In this document: piece after piece, positions 10,300 through 21,836 of the stretch | Layout of the letters: each line of letters opens with the position of its first letter | How positions within the stretch are numbered: position 1 is the first letter of the stretch | From: Cladobotryum mycophilum | Lineage: Eukaryota; Ascomycota; Sordariomycetes; Hypocreales; Hypocreaceae | Reading direction: 5' to 3' | Length of the DNA stretch: 64,000 nucleotides | Assembly (NCBI GenBank): GCA_036429605.1 | Contig: CM071589.1 | Location: 5,084,001 to 5,148,000, forward strand | The notes under the pieces: generated by a model | Told to the model about the DNA's origin: nothing | Database searches by the model: none | The model's input: the letters and a program-made list of their open reading frames with translations, nothing else | Made by a program: the position numbers and the translations under genes

Positions 10300-13017
10300 C
10301 TAGTAAATATCCACTTCACGTAGTTGGACCGTGAGATCTCTCTTGTCTCCTGCGCCCGAGTCAATGCCCTTGATAATAGAAGCATCTGCCTCAACTGCCG
10401 CCATGACCAATGCCTCAAAGTTGATGCTCAACACCCCGAGCCGCACAAGGGGCCCGTCGGACTCCCAATTCCGCTTGCCACATACTAGAACCGTAGCTGT
10501 GACCCCACCGCCTGACTGGCCATTCTCCGCGGGTTTCCAATTTCGCCCTGAGATGAGGATACCGGTTAATTGGTACTCCTGATCCACCGGTGCATTGTCA
10601 GCAGTTGCAGAGATGACTGTGACAGAAGAGCGTCGAATCCACGCCTCAATTGCATCCGCAGCAGCCTTGCCAAGAATGGAAGCCTCTGGTTCAGCGAGCG
10701 CGGGCGTCGATTTTGTATCAGCAGGCTTTCGAACCACCAGATCAAAGCAAAGCGTCTTGAGGTGCAAGAAATCAATAGGCTCTGATTTGCGAGCAATGGC
10801 ATCGCCGTCAATCTCCCACGATAAGACCATCCCGCCAGCAAAGCCAACAGATATCTCCATCTTGGGAGTGGCTGTTACACCATCAATAAGTGGCGAGGCA
10901 TCCCCCATGAGATTAAAATTGAACGTATAGCTTGGTGAATTGTAATTATCCCGCCCGGCCTGCAGGCGCCAAGAGAGCCAAGTCCAGGATGGGAATGGGC
11001 ATGGTGGTGTATCTAGCAGATAATACGGATCCACTATAGGTGTTTCGAAATCGTCCTGTGAGGATGGGACTGCGTGGCTAGGCATCCACCCCAGTGCAAT
11101 AGCCAAACGGTCCGTTTGACTGACTATTTTAACGTTGGTGAAGCTGTCGTGGTGAAATAGGGGTAAGCCAAGGAGGTGATCCACTGATAGCCGCTCGCGC
11201 TGCGAATAGTCATGGAGAATACCCCTGAAGGCATCTAGGCGATCCCTGTCGTCGGTAAGACTCTTTGCCATGAACGTCTTGATATGATGCTTCAGTTTGG
11301 GTAGCTGGAATACCTCATCGGCCAAGGGAAAGACACGGCCGAGATTGAGGCCACGTGCTAGCTGAAGAGGGAGAGAGGTACTTTCGTGGCAGTGCAAATT
11401 CCGGCATTGAAAGTAGGTTTGTGAAGGGGTGAATACTAGCCTTCGTCGAGATAGTAGACCTTCTTGATATGTCCATGCTCTTGAAGCCCAATTTGAAGAG
11501 GCGACTTCGAGATCCGGTCGAAGTAAGGTTGTCGTGAAAAGATCCGTTTCTGTCTTCAACGACAGTTGTTCTTCGCGTGGTACACTGACCCCAGGGATAC
11601 CACTCTGGACGCCATCCCCTGCAGCTATTACCAATGTCAGCGCTGACTGAGTGTATATCCGGCCCATCAGTTCTATCTGATGTTTCCGGGTTGAAGCCAG
11701 TAATCTATCTTTTGCAGCGTCACGCTTGCTTGGTATACAGTATCGATCCACCCAAAGATATCGCAACCCAAGAGACCTGGTGACAGAAATAGCATCGGCA
11801 ATTAATGACGGTAGCTCTTCCGGAAGAGCACCGCCAGCATCCGTCTCTAGATGGCGAGAATCATCAACGCTGCCCCTGACATAACTTAAAGTCACATATT
11901 CCACTCCGTCATGTTTGCTGGTGCCGTTCTGATTTGCGCCGTCCGCGAGGAGATTTTCCAGATCCTGCGCCGATACAATCTGTTCATCCTCGCAGTCGAT
12001 GAGTTTGAGGCCTGGTATTGCTGTCCTCCTTTTGATAGTACATGACCCCGTGCCGTGATTCCCTCTACAGAAATCGATCCATGATTTTGGTAGCGCGGGG
12101 TCTAATAAAGGCGGAACTTTCCTCCCCTGTATCACTACCGGCCCGTTTTCTCCTCCGTGATCTCGTGTTGCTCCGCCATGTCCGGCCAGGGTGGAATCCC
12201 CGTTCTCCGCTGCCTCCGGAACGGGAGTAGGCTCAGCCTTGACGATGTAACCCCACGGCAGTGATCGATTCCGTGTCGTCACTTCAAACAGCACTGATCT
12301 GCCGAGCTCATGCTTTTCACCTCCACCCAGTCTCTCAAAGGCCAGTCGGATGCGTAGATATGGTGTAAACTTGCTCCTGATGGACCCGTCTTTGGGCTTT
12401 CCTTCGGTCTCTTCATCTCCGTCTGCCGGGGTGAGGATCATGGTTTGAAAGAAAGTACACCACGGACAGGGCCCCATATATTCCGATGAGGTTCGTGATG
12501 GCATTGAGGACGTGTCACTCTCGGTCTGGCTATTCCGCCCCCTGTTTCTATCGTCATCACCGATGACACCCGACTTCAACGTGTGAGCCAGGGAGACCCA
12601 CGGCCTGGCATCCCCTGGCTGCCAATCCAACAACCTCGCAAAATCTATGCGCTCACAAGCGGCACATGATGGATTCGCGCCCGGGCTGCCATCGGCCAAA
12701 ATCGAGCTCGTCCCTGTCTTTGGAACCGTCTTCCTGAATACGTCGGCGGCACCCGTCTCTCCGTTCACAGCGCCACCACGCCACCGTTTGGACGTGAGCT
12801 GGTGAAAGTCAGGCGCCGATTCGAGAGGCGGCCCAAAGCCAATGTCCGAGCGCCCATCATCGCTTGAGCTTGCTCGCCCAAGCCGGAGGAAGATTTTGGA
12901 AATCTTCTTCATTCCTTCACTTGGAGGTTTCCGCTTCTGCTTCTTCTGTCTTTCTGCGTCGCTTCCTCCGTGGGGGCACCTTTTTCTTTTCTTCTTCTTC
13001 TTCGTCTTTCTTCTCAC
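10300..13017 (-). CDS. HET-domain (heterokaryon incompatibility) protein
   Basis: Intronless gene of 905 residues. HET domains occur in fungal proteins that trigger incompatibility or programmed cell death when genetically different hyphae fuse; most paralogues have no assigned partner. The domain spans roughly residues 373-520. Motif 1 is EYVTLSYVRG (373-382), motif 2 is YLWVDRYCI (420-428) and motif 3 is RAWTYQEGLLSRR (513-525). Motif 1 has Arg where the family usually has Trp. Two CxxC pairs in the N-terminal third (CAAC near 118, CPWC near 184) match the cysteine pairs that often precede HET domains. The first 33 residues are very Lys/Arg-rich, which could be a nuclear signal or a start called too far upstream; Met36 is the alternative. 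The gene is tail-to-tail with the lipase gene, about 200 bp away. There is no NACHT, WD40 or ankyrin partner domain. Confidence 0.9.
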   Translation of the reverse strand: MRRKTKKKKKRKRCPHGGSDAERQKKQKRKPPSEGMKKISKIFLRLGRASSSDDGRSDIGFGPPLESAPDFHQLTSKRWRGGAVNGETGAADVFRKTVPKTGTSSILADGSPGANPSCAACERIDFARLLDWQPGDARPWVSLAHTLKSGVIGDDDRNRGRNSQTESDTSSMPSRTSSEYMGPCPWCTFFQTMILTPADGDEETEGKPKDGSIRSKFTPYLRIRLAFERLGGGEKHELGRSVLFEVTTRNRSLPWGYIVKAEPTPVPEAAENGDSTLAGHGGATRDHGGENGPVVIQGRKVPPLLDPALPKSWIDFCRGNHGTGSCTIKRRTAIPGLKLIDCEDEQIVSAQDLENLLADGANQNGTSKHDGVEYVTLSYVRGSVDDSRHLETDAGGALPEELPSLIADAISVTRSLGLRYLWVDRYCIPSKRDAAKDRLLASTRKHQIELMGRIYTQSALTLVIAAGDGVQSGIPGVSVPREEQLSLKTETDLFTTTLLRPDLEVASSNWASRAWTYQEGLLSRRRLVFTPSQTYFQCRNLHCHESTSLPLQLARGLNLGRVFPLADEVFQLPKLKHHIKTFMAKSLTDDRDRLDAFRGILHDYSQRERLSVDHLLGLPLFHHDSFTNVKIVSQTDRLAIALGWMPSHAVPSSQDDFETPIVDPYYLLDTPPCPFPSWTWLSWRLQAGRDNYNSPSYTFNFNLMGDASPLIDGVTATPKMEISVGFAGGMVLSWEIDGDAIARKSEPIDFLHLKTLCFDLVVRKPADTKSTPALAEPEASILGKAAADAIEAWIRRSSVTVISATADNAPVDQEYQLTGILISGRNWKPAENGQSGGGVTATVLVCGKRNWESDGPLVRLGVLSINFEALVMAAVEADASIIKGIDSGAGDKRDLTVQLREVDIY

Positions 13018-14161
13018 ACACTTATATGCACATTTTGGTCCGTTTTCACACCCGACGCTTTTCTTAAATAAGTGAAGGGAAAGAGAAAAGGTTTAAACTT
13101 TCCAAAACAGCTTGGACATGAAAATGGGGGAAAAGGGATAAGAATGCTGAGACAATTTAGAAGAAAAAGGGAAAATTAACAAGAGGGATAGAGGGAGAGG
13201 GAGAGGGAGAGGGAGGGAGAGACAAGAAGACCACAAAGCGTAAGGTGAGGCGAGGTAGGTAGGTAGGCAGGCAAGCAGGCAGGCGCCAAAACTTGCACCT
13301 TACTCCTGCTTTAACAGGCCAGGCTCAGTAAAAAAAAAAAAAAAAAATCGGCCATAAGGACGTTCCAGTGGTTAATTAAGCCCAGCCCGGAGGCGAGAGT
13401 GGCTCAGATCGGGGTGCCCAGCAAAAAGTGCTTCCCCCAAGTCGCCCCCCTTTCTCCCCCGTTGTGGCGCTAAATTGACCTTTTGCTAGCCCTGGAGCCC
13501 TTCATTAGGCTCCCTGTAGCACCGGTAATAGCACCCAACTCCAACCAGAAGAATCAACTGGAACCCATGGAACTGAAATCGATAGGCTCAGCCCGCGGGT
13601 ATTATTATCTAACCTGGACTGGAAGCATGACAAACAAATCCATTTTGACCAACCCCATTTGCAGAAAACCTCATGTTTGTCTTGTGCGCTCCGCTAGAAC
13701 CAACTCGAAAGTTTGCCCGATGAATATGCATACATACATACCTCACTTGTACATACATACATTAGTATCGATGCAACCCCCAGTCCGTCCCCCGGCTCTT
13801 CGGATCCCCTGCCGCGACGGTGGTAAAAGCGGCGACCGTCGTAGGCGAAGTGCAAACTATCGGAATTGCGCGGGCTCCTAAATCAAACAAAGAAATATCC
13901 AATGTAGGATAAAGACGGCAAAATTCGTGGATTGTCTGTTTGCCATGAAAACTTACTCGTATTTCATCCTATTGCCGGGTTATCCCTAATAAGTCATCCT
14001 ACAATATTCTCGTCTCATCTAAAATGTCGCATCTTCTCCCCCCCCCAAAAAAAAAAACAATCATGTACTCCGTACTTAGATCATCATATGTCTCCTTCAT
14101 TCCGCTTCCCCATGTCCAATCGAGGGTATACACGCAGCAGTACGTCATTAGATTCGTCGTC
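13018..14161. other. Gene-free region with low-complexity tracts
   Basis: Lies between the start of the HET gene and the end of the AMP-binding gene. It includes a GGGAGA tract (about 13191-13222), an AGGT/AGGC tract (about 13253-13285), an A18 run (13330-13347), a TACA tract near 13728-13760 and mixed C and A runs at about 14039-14058. No gene is visible. Confidence 0.6.
13330..13347. repeat. A18 homopolymer
   Basis: Eighteen consecutive A upstream of the HET gene. Confidence 0.9.
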
Positions 14162-15993
14162 TCAAACATATGCCAGGGTATAGTCATCCTTGATGGTGCC
14201 AGCAACGCCGAGGCTGGTCTCGCCTCCGGCAACGCAAGGTCCTCTTGCAACAATCTGTACACCATCATATGTCAGCATTCCAGCTTACGTCAACGTACAT
14301 GACCACATAGTTTGAAATATCCAACTTACCTCGCCTTCGGCTTTGTCATCCGTAGTCTTATGCGGACCCATGTCTTTCAGATAAATCTCTACACTTGTAA
14401 CCGGCGCTCCGAAATGTCCTTTGCTGCCTTCATCGACTCGGTAGTCGAAGAGAGCCGTCTGGCTTACTGCTCCAGCGACTCGTGGGGCTGTCAATGCATA
14501 GACAACCCTTGCGCCGGTGAAAACGCGCAAGTCAGAAACAACCTTTGCCGAGAGCTGTGGTGTATCGGCGCCAGCTCGTTCCGCGACATACAAAAGGCGA
14601 AGTTTGCCAGGAGTATTACCAATGGCTGGTCGCGTCCCCGATGAGAATGCAGACAAGAGGTTGGTGGTTCCATGAACACCTTGTTGAGCGAGAGCACGCG
14701 AAGAAAGAGAGTGTGCAGCCTTGGCAAGAGGAGAGCCGAGTCTGCTTATAGACTCTTGATGGGTGTTCAATAGAGTAGCGGGGCTGGCAACAATAACGGT
14801 AGGTGCAATACCTTGAGTGGACAGGATCAAATCCGGGGACTGGCCAGCAACAGAGTTGAAAGCTACAGAGGCGTTTGAGTATAGAGCTGCCAGCGTCAAG
14901 ATGAGGGTATGGTTGTTGGCCAAGGATTCAGCAGGGAGGAAGAGGTCATTTGGGTTTAGTCGCTCCTTGCTGGGGATGGCAGCAAGTTGGCCAGCAATAC
15001 CGGAAACCAGGTTAGCTTGAGTAAAGCGCACCATCTCCTCCAATTGACCAGGCTTGGACTGCCAGAAAGTGACCACATCCATGGGAACCTTCTCAGGGTC
15101 CGCAGCAGGCAACTCCGTGCTCGAGCCGGCTGGGGCGTCCCGGAGAATGTCCTGCCATGTAGCAACATTGACACTTCCGCCCATGCCTTCAGGTACTTCG
15201 TTCCAGTCGAGGTGAGAGCTGCCTTCGTCAACAACCCAAATAAGCTGGCGCAGAGAGGGGTATGCCTTGGCAACCGCATCGAGGGGGAAAGATCCTGGGG
15301 CAGTGACCACGGTGTCAACAGCAGACCTTCTGAGCATCGAGATCAGTTCTTCATCGGGGACATTGAATGGAAGGAGGACGGTTGTGAGGTTCGGGTAGAA
15401 GCTGCAAGCCAGAAGCGTGACTAGAAACTCGACAGAATTCGGCAAATAGACGGCGACTCTTATGCCGCCCTGCTCTGCGATATGCTGTCCGATGAGGTTG
15501 ATCTGTCTGGTGATATCCTCTGAAGGCGCGCCACTGTCAGCTTCTTGTATAATAGGTAACGCTTTGGGCAAATAGTTCATTTAATCATACCCAGCTTGTG
15601 CTCAATAACATTTTCGGATCCCAAGACGGTCAATAGTCGACCCTTCTTTCCAGCGTCGTTGCCGGCAACGGCCTTTCGCCAAACATCGCGGAGGTCGCCA
15701 TCTCGGCCACGAGCCCATCGGGAAGCACCAGGATCCTTGACATCAAGCCCGCTGTTCAATGGCATGCTATGCGGCGCCGCGAGGGACCTGTAAATTGCGC
15801 TTTCGCCTTCGTTTCGTACAGTTGACGGAGTAGATTGTCTAGCAAGCAGCATCGGGTGCACGTCAGGGTCGCGTGCAGATGTGACCCGGTAGGTGACGAG
15901 CAGGATGAACAGCGTCACCAGTCCTGTCGAATAGCCATTCCATTGTCCCACCAGGCCACTAAGACCTTCGTCAACACTCTCAAGAACACCCAT
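14162..15993 (-). CDS. Membrane-anchored AMP-binding (acyl-CoA synthetase-like) protein, probably inactive
   Basis: Three exons: 15993-15591, 15543-14330 and 14254-14162. Introns are 47 nt (donor GTATGA, acceptor ACAAG) and 75 nt (donor GTAAGT, CTGAC branch, acceptor TACAG). They sum to 570 codons. An N-terminal hydrophobic helix (about residues 22-40, LVTLFILLVTYRV) is followed by an ANL-superfamily N-domain: VAVYLPNSVEFLVTLLACSF near residue 175 resembles the start of the acyl-adenylating fold, and the last exon begins IVARGPCVAGG, completing a GEIVARGP motif. The Ser/Thr/Gly-rich ATP loop of active enzymes is not recognisable. The protein also stops about 25 residues after GEIVARGP, so the TGD motif and the C-terminal domain with the catalytic Lys are missing. 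Family membership is supported; catalysis is doubtful. Similar fungal proteins are usually labelled acetyl-CoA synthetase-like. Confidence 0.75.
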
Positions 15994-17491
15994 TTTTTTC
16001 TTCCTCAGATGATATCGCTTCTGTTCATCTAAAAGGACACTTAAGACAACTAGGCGGTTACTCCGTGCACCTCCTCTAGCGGATGCATAGAAAGGAGTTG
16101 TTGGATGGATGGGAGAAAGAATATTTTGCGCTGGATGGCGGGGAAGAATTCAAGCATACCTTGGCAACTTGGGTAATACCTATGGAACTTGGAGGTCAGC
16201 AACGGAAACCGGACTTGTGCGATGGAAGGCGGCCTCTTTCTGCTGGGTTCCAAATTGCTTTCCTGGCCCAAAAAGGCTCCTTCGGCTCTGGCGGGGAACC
16301 TAGGACGTTGGAATAGAATGGATGGAGGGGCTCTCAGGTACTGAGATGCCGAGCTACAGTGGACGGTAGTGGGCCTTGGTTCCAAGGTACGGGCTGAAAG
16401 TGCCCTAAAACCGATGACGTCCAGCCCTGAAGTCCATGGAGGACAGGGGCCCCGTGGGTGAACTTCTCGGTAGTGGCCGTCCCTAGTCACGTCAAAAGAT
16501 CCATGGATCTAATATGATATTCATCAAGACTACCCGGCAAGATGGCATTTGTAGATATTAGTTCTTACGCAGTCACCACACGTCATCATTCATTGAGGAA
16601 AACACACGTTATTGCAAAACCCTTTTTTTACTTGAGACTCCTCAGTCCACTCTGGTTGTCTGTCTACCGCGGGAACAAAGTCATTAGGCCCCTTCTTCCA
16701 AAAGCTGCGTGCTGAGCTTCCTCTAGCTAAGCCGAAGCCTTACATCCATATGCTCATGACGGTCAAAGAGCAAGAGCTGTTTGATCCATGCCGTCCCAAC
16801 CTCAATCCATAACCTTTGTCGAGAGGCATAGTTCGCCCCCTCAGAAAGAAACAGAGAAACCGACCTTCTGGTCAACCATATTCCCAGTCTATGCTCATAG
16901 CTCTCTCATCCGTCCCAATCCGTGGAGACCGTTGAGCGATTCCGACCAGAGAACCGAGTAAATCCACTTTTGTCTATGTATGCACGGCGATAACATGACC
17001 CTCTATCGTGAAAGCGAGAAAAATGCCCTGTGGGGAGGAACCCCTCGTAGACAGCAGAACATGATAAAAATCGTGATGTCCCTGTCCAGATCTAACGTTT
17101 GTAGATCTCTAAACACCACGTTCTGCCAGCGTCCCCAAGTTCCTCATCTCTCGGTCTAAGGGTATCAAGCGAGAGAGGATGCTGAAATCAAAGAAATGCA
17201 ATCTATCACATGATTCATGAATGTCCCTGACCGTTACTGCTCTTTTCCAGTAGAAAAGGCACTCGTTCGTCTTCGCGAGTCATGATGCCGCCGTGTCTTC
17301 GAGAAAATGACTTGATGCATGCGTACCAAAGGAAAAATAGGAAAAAAGGAAAAGAAAAGGAAAAGAAAACACAAGATTGTAATCAAAGCAAAGTTGTCGA
17401 GAGAAAAGAAGAAAGATGATGAAGTGGCAAAGCCTGCGCCACAACAATAAAACACACGATTATATCGATCATGTGAAGTGAGATGATATGT
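15994..17491. other. Gene-free region
   Basis: Upstream of the AMP-binding gene and downstream of the Ded1 gene, both on the minus strand. Open frames around 16050-16490 have no codon bias or recognisable domain. The right part is probably the Ded1 3' untranslated region. No RNA gene was seen. Confidence 0.55.
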
Positions 17492-19697
17492 TTACCACCA
17501 CGAGGACTGAGCAGCAGGGCCACCAGGGTTGCCGTATGGCTGGCTGGCGCCGCCGCCGTAGTTGCCACCGCTGAAACCACCACCACCACCACCGCCGCCG
17601 CCGCCGCCGCTGCTGCCTCCGTAGTTGGAACCGCCGTTGGGTTGACCACCGAAGCTGTTGAAGCCGCCTCCCTGCTGAGAGCCACCGAAACCACCACCAC
17701 CACCGCCGAAGCCACCACCACCGCCGCCGCCGCCAAACTTGCGGAAATCTCGGTTGGAATTGCCGCGACCACCGCCGCGAGTGCGACCTCCACGGCCACC
17801 ACCACTGCCGCCGAAGGACGACTCACGAGCAATAGCCTCAAGGAAGGGAGGAATCTCCTGGTTAGCCTCCTTGAGAAGGTCGATGAGTTCACGGACGATA
17901 CCGCGGTTGCCACGGTTGAAGAAGGCAGTGGCAATACCAGTGTTTCCAGCACGACCGGTACGACCAATTCGGTGGACATAGTCGTCAACGTCCGTAGGAA
18001 GATCATAGTTGATGACGTGTGTGACGTTGGGGATATCGAGACCACGAGCAGCAACGGCAGTGGCAACGAGGATGGGGCAACGTCCATTGCGGAAGAACTC
18101 CAGAGCACGCTCACGCTCACGCTGGGTTCGGTCTCCGTGAATGGAGGTGGCGGGGAAGTTTTGGTTAATGAGGAAGTCCGACAGAGAGTCGGCCATACGC
18201 TTGGTCTCGACGAAGATAAGAGTGAGGCCACCGGCGTGAGTGTGGAGGATGTCAAGGAGAACGGAGCGCTTGTCAACGTCCTCGACGAACTCGACCTTCT
18301 GGGTAATGTTCTCAGATGTAGAACCAACACGTCCGACGGAAAGGAAGACGTAGTCCTTCAAAAAGTCCCTGGCCAGCATCTGAATATCCCGAGGGAAAGT
18401 AGCGGAGAACATGAGAGTCTGTCGCTCAGCGACAGAGGGCATATCCTCACCCTCGACAATGCGGCGAATTTGGGGCTCGAAACCCATGTCAAGCATGCGG
18501 TCGGCCTCATCGAGAACAAGATACTTAATGTTGCAAAGGGAGATACGGCCTCTCTCAATGAGATCGACAAGTCTGCCAGGAGTAGCAACGAGAAGATCGC
18601 AGCCACGCTCAATCTGTCGAAGCTGGGAGCCAATATCGGCACCACCGTAGACAACGCAGGGGCGGACCCAAGATCGGTAAGCGAACTTGCGGGATTCATC
18701 GTAGATTTGAGAAACGAGTTCTCGGGTGGGGGCAAGGATCAGAGAAGTGGGGTAGGCCTTGCGCTGACGACCAAACTGTCCAGCAGCACCGGCGGGGACA
18801 GCGGAAGGACCGTGGATGAAAGCTTGAGAGAGGATAGGGAAGAGGAAACCGCCAGTCTTTCCGGAACCAGTCTGGGCACAAGCCATGAGATCACGGCCGC
18901 CCATGACGATGGGGATGGAGTACTTTTGGACAGGGGTGGGGACCTTGTAGCGGGCAAGCTCAATGTTGCGGCAAAGGTGGTCATCTAGAGGGGGTTGGTG
19001 AACTGGTGGACAGGCTCGGGGACGTCGCGTCCAGAAGCCTCAACGGGAATGTCGTCGTACTTTTCGAAATTGATACCAGTGTGTTGCTTGGAAGGGTCGT
19101 CGGCAGTGCCAAAGAGCTCACGCTCGGTACGGGGGTTAGCCGGACCGGCGATGTGCTTTCCGTCTTGCCATCGACCGTCTCCAGAGCCACGGGCAATGTT
19201 AGTACCACCGCCACCACCACCACCACCGCCGCCGTTACCATGGCCCTCATAACCACCAGAGTAACCACCGCGTCCACCCCAACCACCACCACCGCGGCGG
19301 TTGCCGCCAGCGGTGTTATTGTTGCTGAAGGCGGGAGCATCACCGCCCCAGTTGCCGCCACCCTGGCGACCACCGGCGGGGAAGTTGTTGGCGGTTTGGC
19401 TGTTTGATAAAGCGTTAGCTTTTGAGTCTCGACTTGCAAGATGAGGATGAGGTGCGGTTTGCACATACCCAGCAGCCCAAGAGCTGTTGTTAAGACCACC
19501 GTTGACGGGGGTGGAGTGCCGTTCACACCATTGACCGGAGGCTGAGAGTTGCCGTTGATGGCAGGGGCAGGGGCAGCAGGTGCAGGAGCAGCACCCTGAC
19601 GACCTCGCATGTGAGGTGGGATGTAGGATCGGGCCTGAGAGGCTGCAGCGCTTTCGGCGCCGAGGTTGAGGCCGTTCATGTTGATTTGGTCCGCCAT
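17492..19697 (-). CDS. ded1: ATP-dependent DEAD-box RNA helicase Ded1
   Basis: Orthologue of Ded1/DDX3, the cytoplasmic helicase that unwinds mRNA 5' leaders for translation initiation. Exons are 19697-19469 and 19399-17492, with a 69-nt intron (donor GTATGT, GCTAAC branch, acceptor AACAG). The N-terminus MADQINMNGLNLG and YIPPHMRGR is the conserved eIF4E-binding-type region. Helicase motifs run in order: AQTGSGKT (I), PTRELVSQI (Ia), VLDEADRMLDMGF (II), FSATFP (III) and HRIGRTGRAGNTG (VI). The C-terminus is Gly/Arg/Ser-rich and ends SSWW, as in other Ded1 proteins. Two frame breaks interrupt the gene, at G5 runs 19507-19511 and 18990-18994 (plus strand). Adding one base at each gives 713 codons and restores the family sequences VNGGLNNSSWA and FTNPPLDDHL. 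For an essential gene, sequence error is the likely explanation. Confidence 0.95.
18990..18994. other. Frame break at G5 run in ded1 (core start)
   Basis: Upstream frame reads VPEPVHQFTNP then a stop; the downstream frame LDDHLCRNIELARYKVPTP is one base away. The join lies on this run, just before the Q-motif region. Confidence 0.85.
19507..19511. other. Frame break at G5 run in ded1 (N-terminal region)
   Basis: The frame containing the start codon reads VNGVNGTPP; the family-like continuation VNGGLNNSSWAAG is one base out of phase, with the switch at this run. Confidence 0.8.
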
Positions 19698-20823
19698 GTT
19701 GTCGCAAGGAGAAGAAATCCGGTGAGTGAAGACTAAAGTCGTTTGGTGTTGGAGAAAAAAAAGAGTAGGTTGTGTGTGTAGGTTGTTCGTAAAAACCACG
19801 CGAGAGAATTAATCGAGATCTATCGTAAATCACCCTCTAGGAATGAAAAGGGAGTGAAATAGCGAAGCCTGCCCGCACGATAGAGACAGGAAACACGAAG
19901 ACGTAAGAGAAAGAAATCGGGCAAACCACAGGTTCCCGATATTTTTCTTGCCCACTTCTATTAATTTCAGAACACGCGTATGATGGTGCTTGCCACTTTC
20001 CGACGAAGAAAACGCAGAATCTTCAAAGGAAAGACCAAGGAAAAGACAGGAAAATGTCTTGGGGGAGGGAAAGTACGAGGATAAGAGGAGAGAGGGGGAT
20101 GAAAAGGGTTGTGTGTTCGGGGGAGGGTTTGGAGTTGTGGGAGAGAAGAAAAAGGGACGGCGAGAGGCGTTGAGGCGAAGGCCAGAAAAAAAAATTGCCC
20201 AGGTGGTGGTGGTGGTAGTGGTGCTATGTACTCCTGTACTTCAAGGCTGAGCCAGGAAGAGGTTAGTGCCCGAGGGGGAGTCAGAATTTTTTTTTCTTGG
20301 GACGAAATACAAAGTACCGTACGAGTACTAAATTTAACTATATCACACCGGTGCTGCACTACCTAGTAGTACCTCCCAAGTAAAGTGGTACGTGAGGGCT
20401 ACTTCTCCCTCCCGCGCTACGCGTTGGCACTGTGCTGTGGCTTGTGACGATATTCTTCCAGGCTGTTCCTCTCAAAGTTTCTTAACTTTCACATCACATT
20501 TTTTAGTTGCCACTCCTTTTCGGGGAGAGCGATCAGACAATAGCTCGAGGCTGAGATACTAAGGCATTCCCCTTATTTTTCTGTCAGCTGTTCCAAGGTT
20601 ATCAGCGTTTCTCGAATGGCCGCCCTGCCCTGAGTATGTAGTATGTATGCAGGTGTAAGATGTCCGTTCAGCCACCACCTGTGATGAACAACACAACCTT
20701 GAACCCTTGAAACCCTACCCATGGCCGCTTGCATTGCGTAATTCGATATCACATTTTATCGTAAAATCAGATCCAGCATAAATGAATTATTACCACGGCA
20801 CTTGAATTCCTTGTTCCTAGGGG

Positions 20824-20840
20824 TTTTTTTTTTTTTTTTT
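20824..20840. repeat. T17 homopolymer
   Basis: Seventeen consecutive T in the region between ded1 and the proteasome gene. Confidence 0.9.
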
Positions 20841-21679
20841 GGTCTTCCTTCGGTTGAAGCCGAAACCTTGTGAATATCCTACGGAGTGGCCTTTTCGTCG
20901 TACAGTGCTTGAAGAGATAATTGAACTTATTTGTAATAGGCTCTGGATGCGGTCACTCTGACCCAAGGGACCACCACCACTACGTAGGTATGTTCTAGAA
21001 AATCAAAGCGGTAAATGAGTGTCATCCCCAAAAGTCTTGCTCCACTCGCTGCCCTGCTTTCACCCTGATTATGGTGCATGTCTCTGAGACTCCCACCAAA
21101 CTGTTTCGAGGCGCCTGGTGGGGCATTCTCGACTATCCTTTTCCGTGGGAGCAGACAACTAAGAGAGGCACAAACCTACACCGCCCACCGTACCCTCATT
21201 TATTAGGCCGCTTCTCGTCAAGGGCGGGTGACAACGATTTGACAGCGACCGCTGATGGACGCTTGAAAAACGGTTGTGCAACAGCCAACCCGCACTCTCA
21301 ACTTTGGAAATGTCCAATGCATTTCATTTAATCACATTAGTTCATTGTTACTACTGTGATTCATGATTCAGCAACCCGGTCATCTTCAAAAATTCCCGCC
21401 TATTGCGAATTGTTATTTGTAGTCCTACCAAGTAGACCGTCAATAATATCATGGCCGATGGTGGTTGTTGATGCTTGCACCCGTCGTTCCTAGTTGCCCT
21501 TTTATCCCAGGCGTTTGCCAAGTTCTACCTAGCCCAATTCACGCAGCAGAGCGAGTCAAGTAAGCCATTCTCAAGTAGTGGGTTACGGTAATGTTTCCCT
21601 GCCGGCTTGATCTCCATTTCCTTTGACCTTTTCGGGTATAAATTCATGTCACCTGATATCAGAAAGAGATCATGAACCT

Positions 21680-21702
21680 GCTCTGCTCTGCTCTGCTCTG
21701 CC
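21680..21702. repeat. (CTCTG)n tandem repeat
   Basis: Four perfect copies of the pentamer with a partial fifth, in non-coding DNA. Confidence 0.85.
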
Positions 21703-21836
21703 TGGTATCAGTCAACCTTGAACGAAGAACACAATTTCAGCCGCATGGATCGTGTTGCAAAGCTTGGCTACACCGTTGATTATCAAAGTCGAGCCAATCT
21801 AATAATACACGCCATTTCTTGTCTATAGCGTCTCTC

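Larger units (their letters stand above)
19698..21836. other. Gene-free region upstream of ded1
   Basis: About 2.1 kb, presumed promoter and leader of ded1 on its left edge. It includes a T17 run (20824-20840) and a CTCTG pentanucleotide tract (about 21680-21702). The far right is downstream sequence of the proteasome gene. I see no coding signal on either strand. Confidence 0.6.

Noticed and set aside
16050..16490. Possible small gene on the minus strand
   Set aside because: No codon bias, no domain, and no splice partner; the composition is that of random open frame.
17492..19697. ded1 as a pseudogene
   Set aside because: Apart from two homopolymer breaks, all helicase motifs, the intron and the conserved C-terminus are intact, and no second copy is visible in the window.
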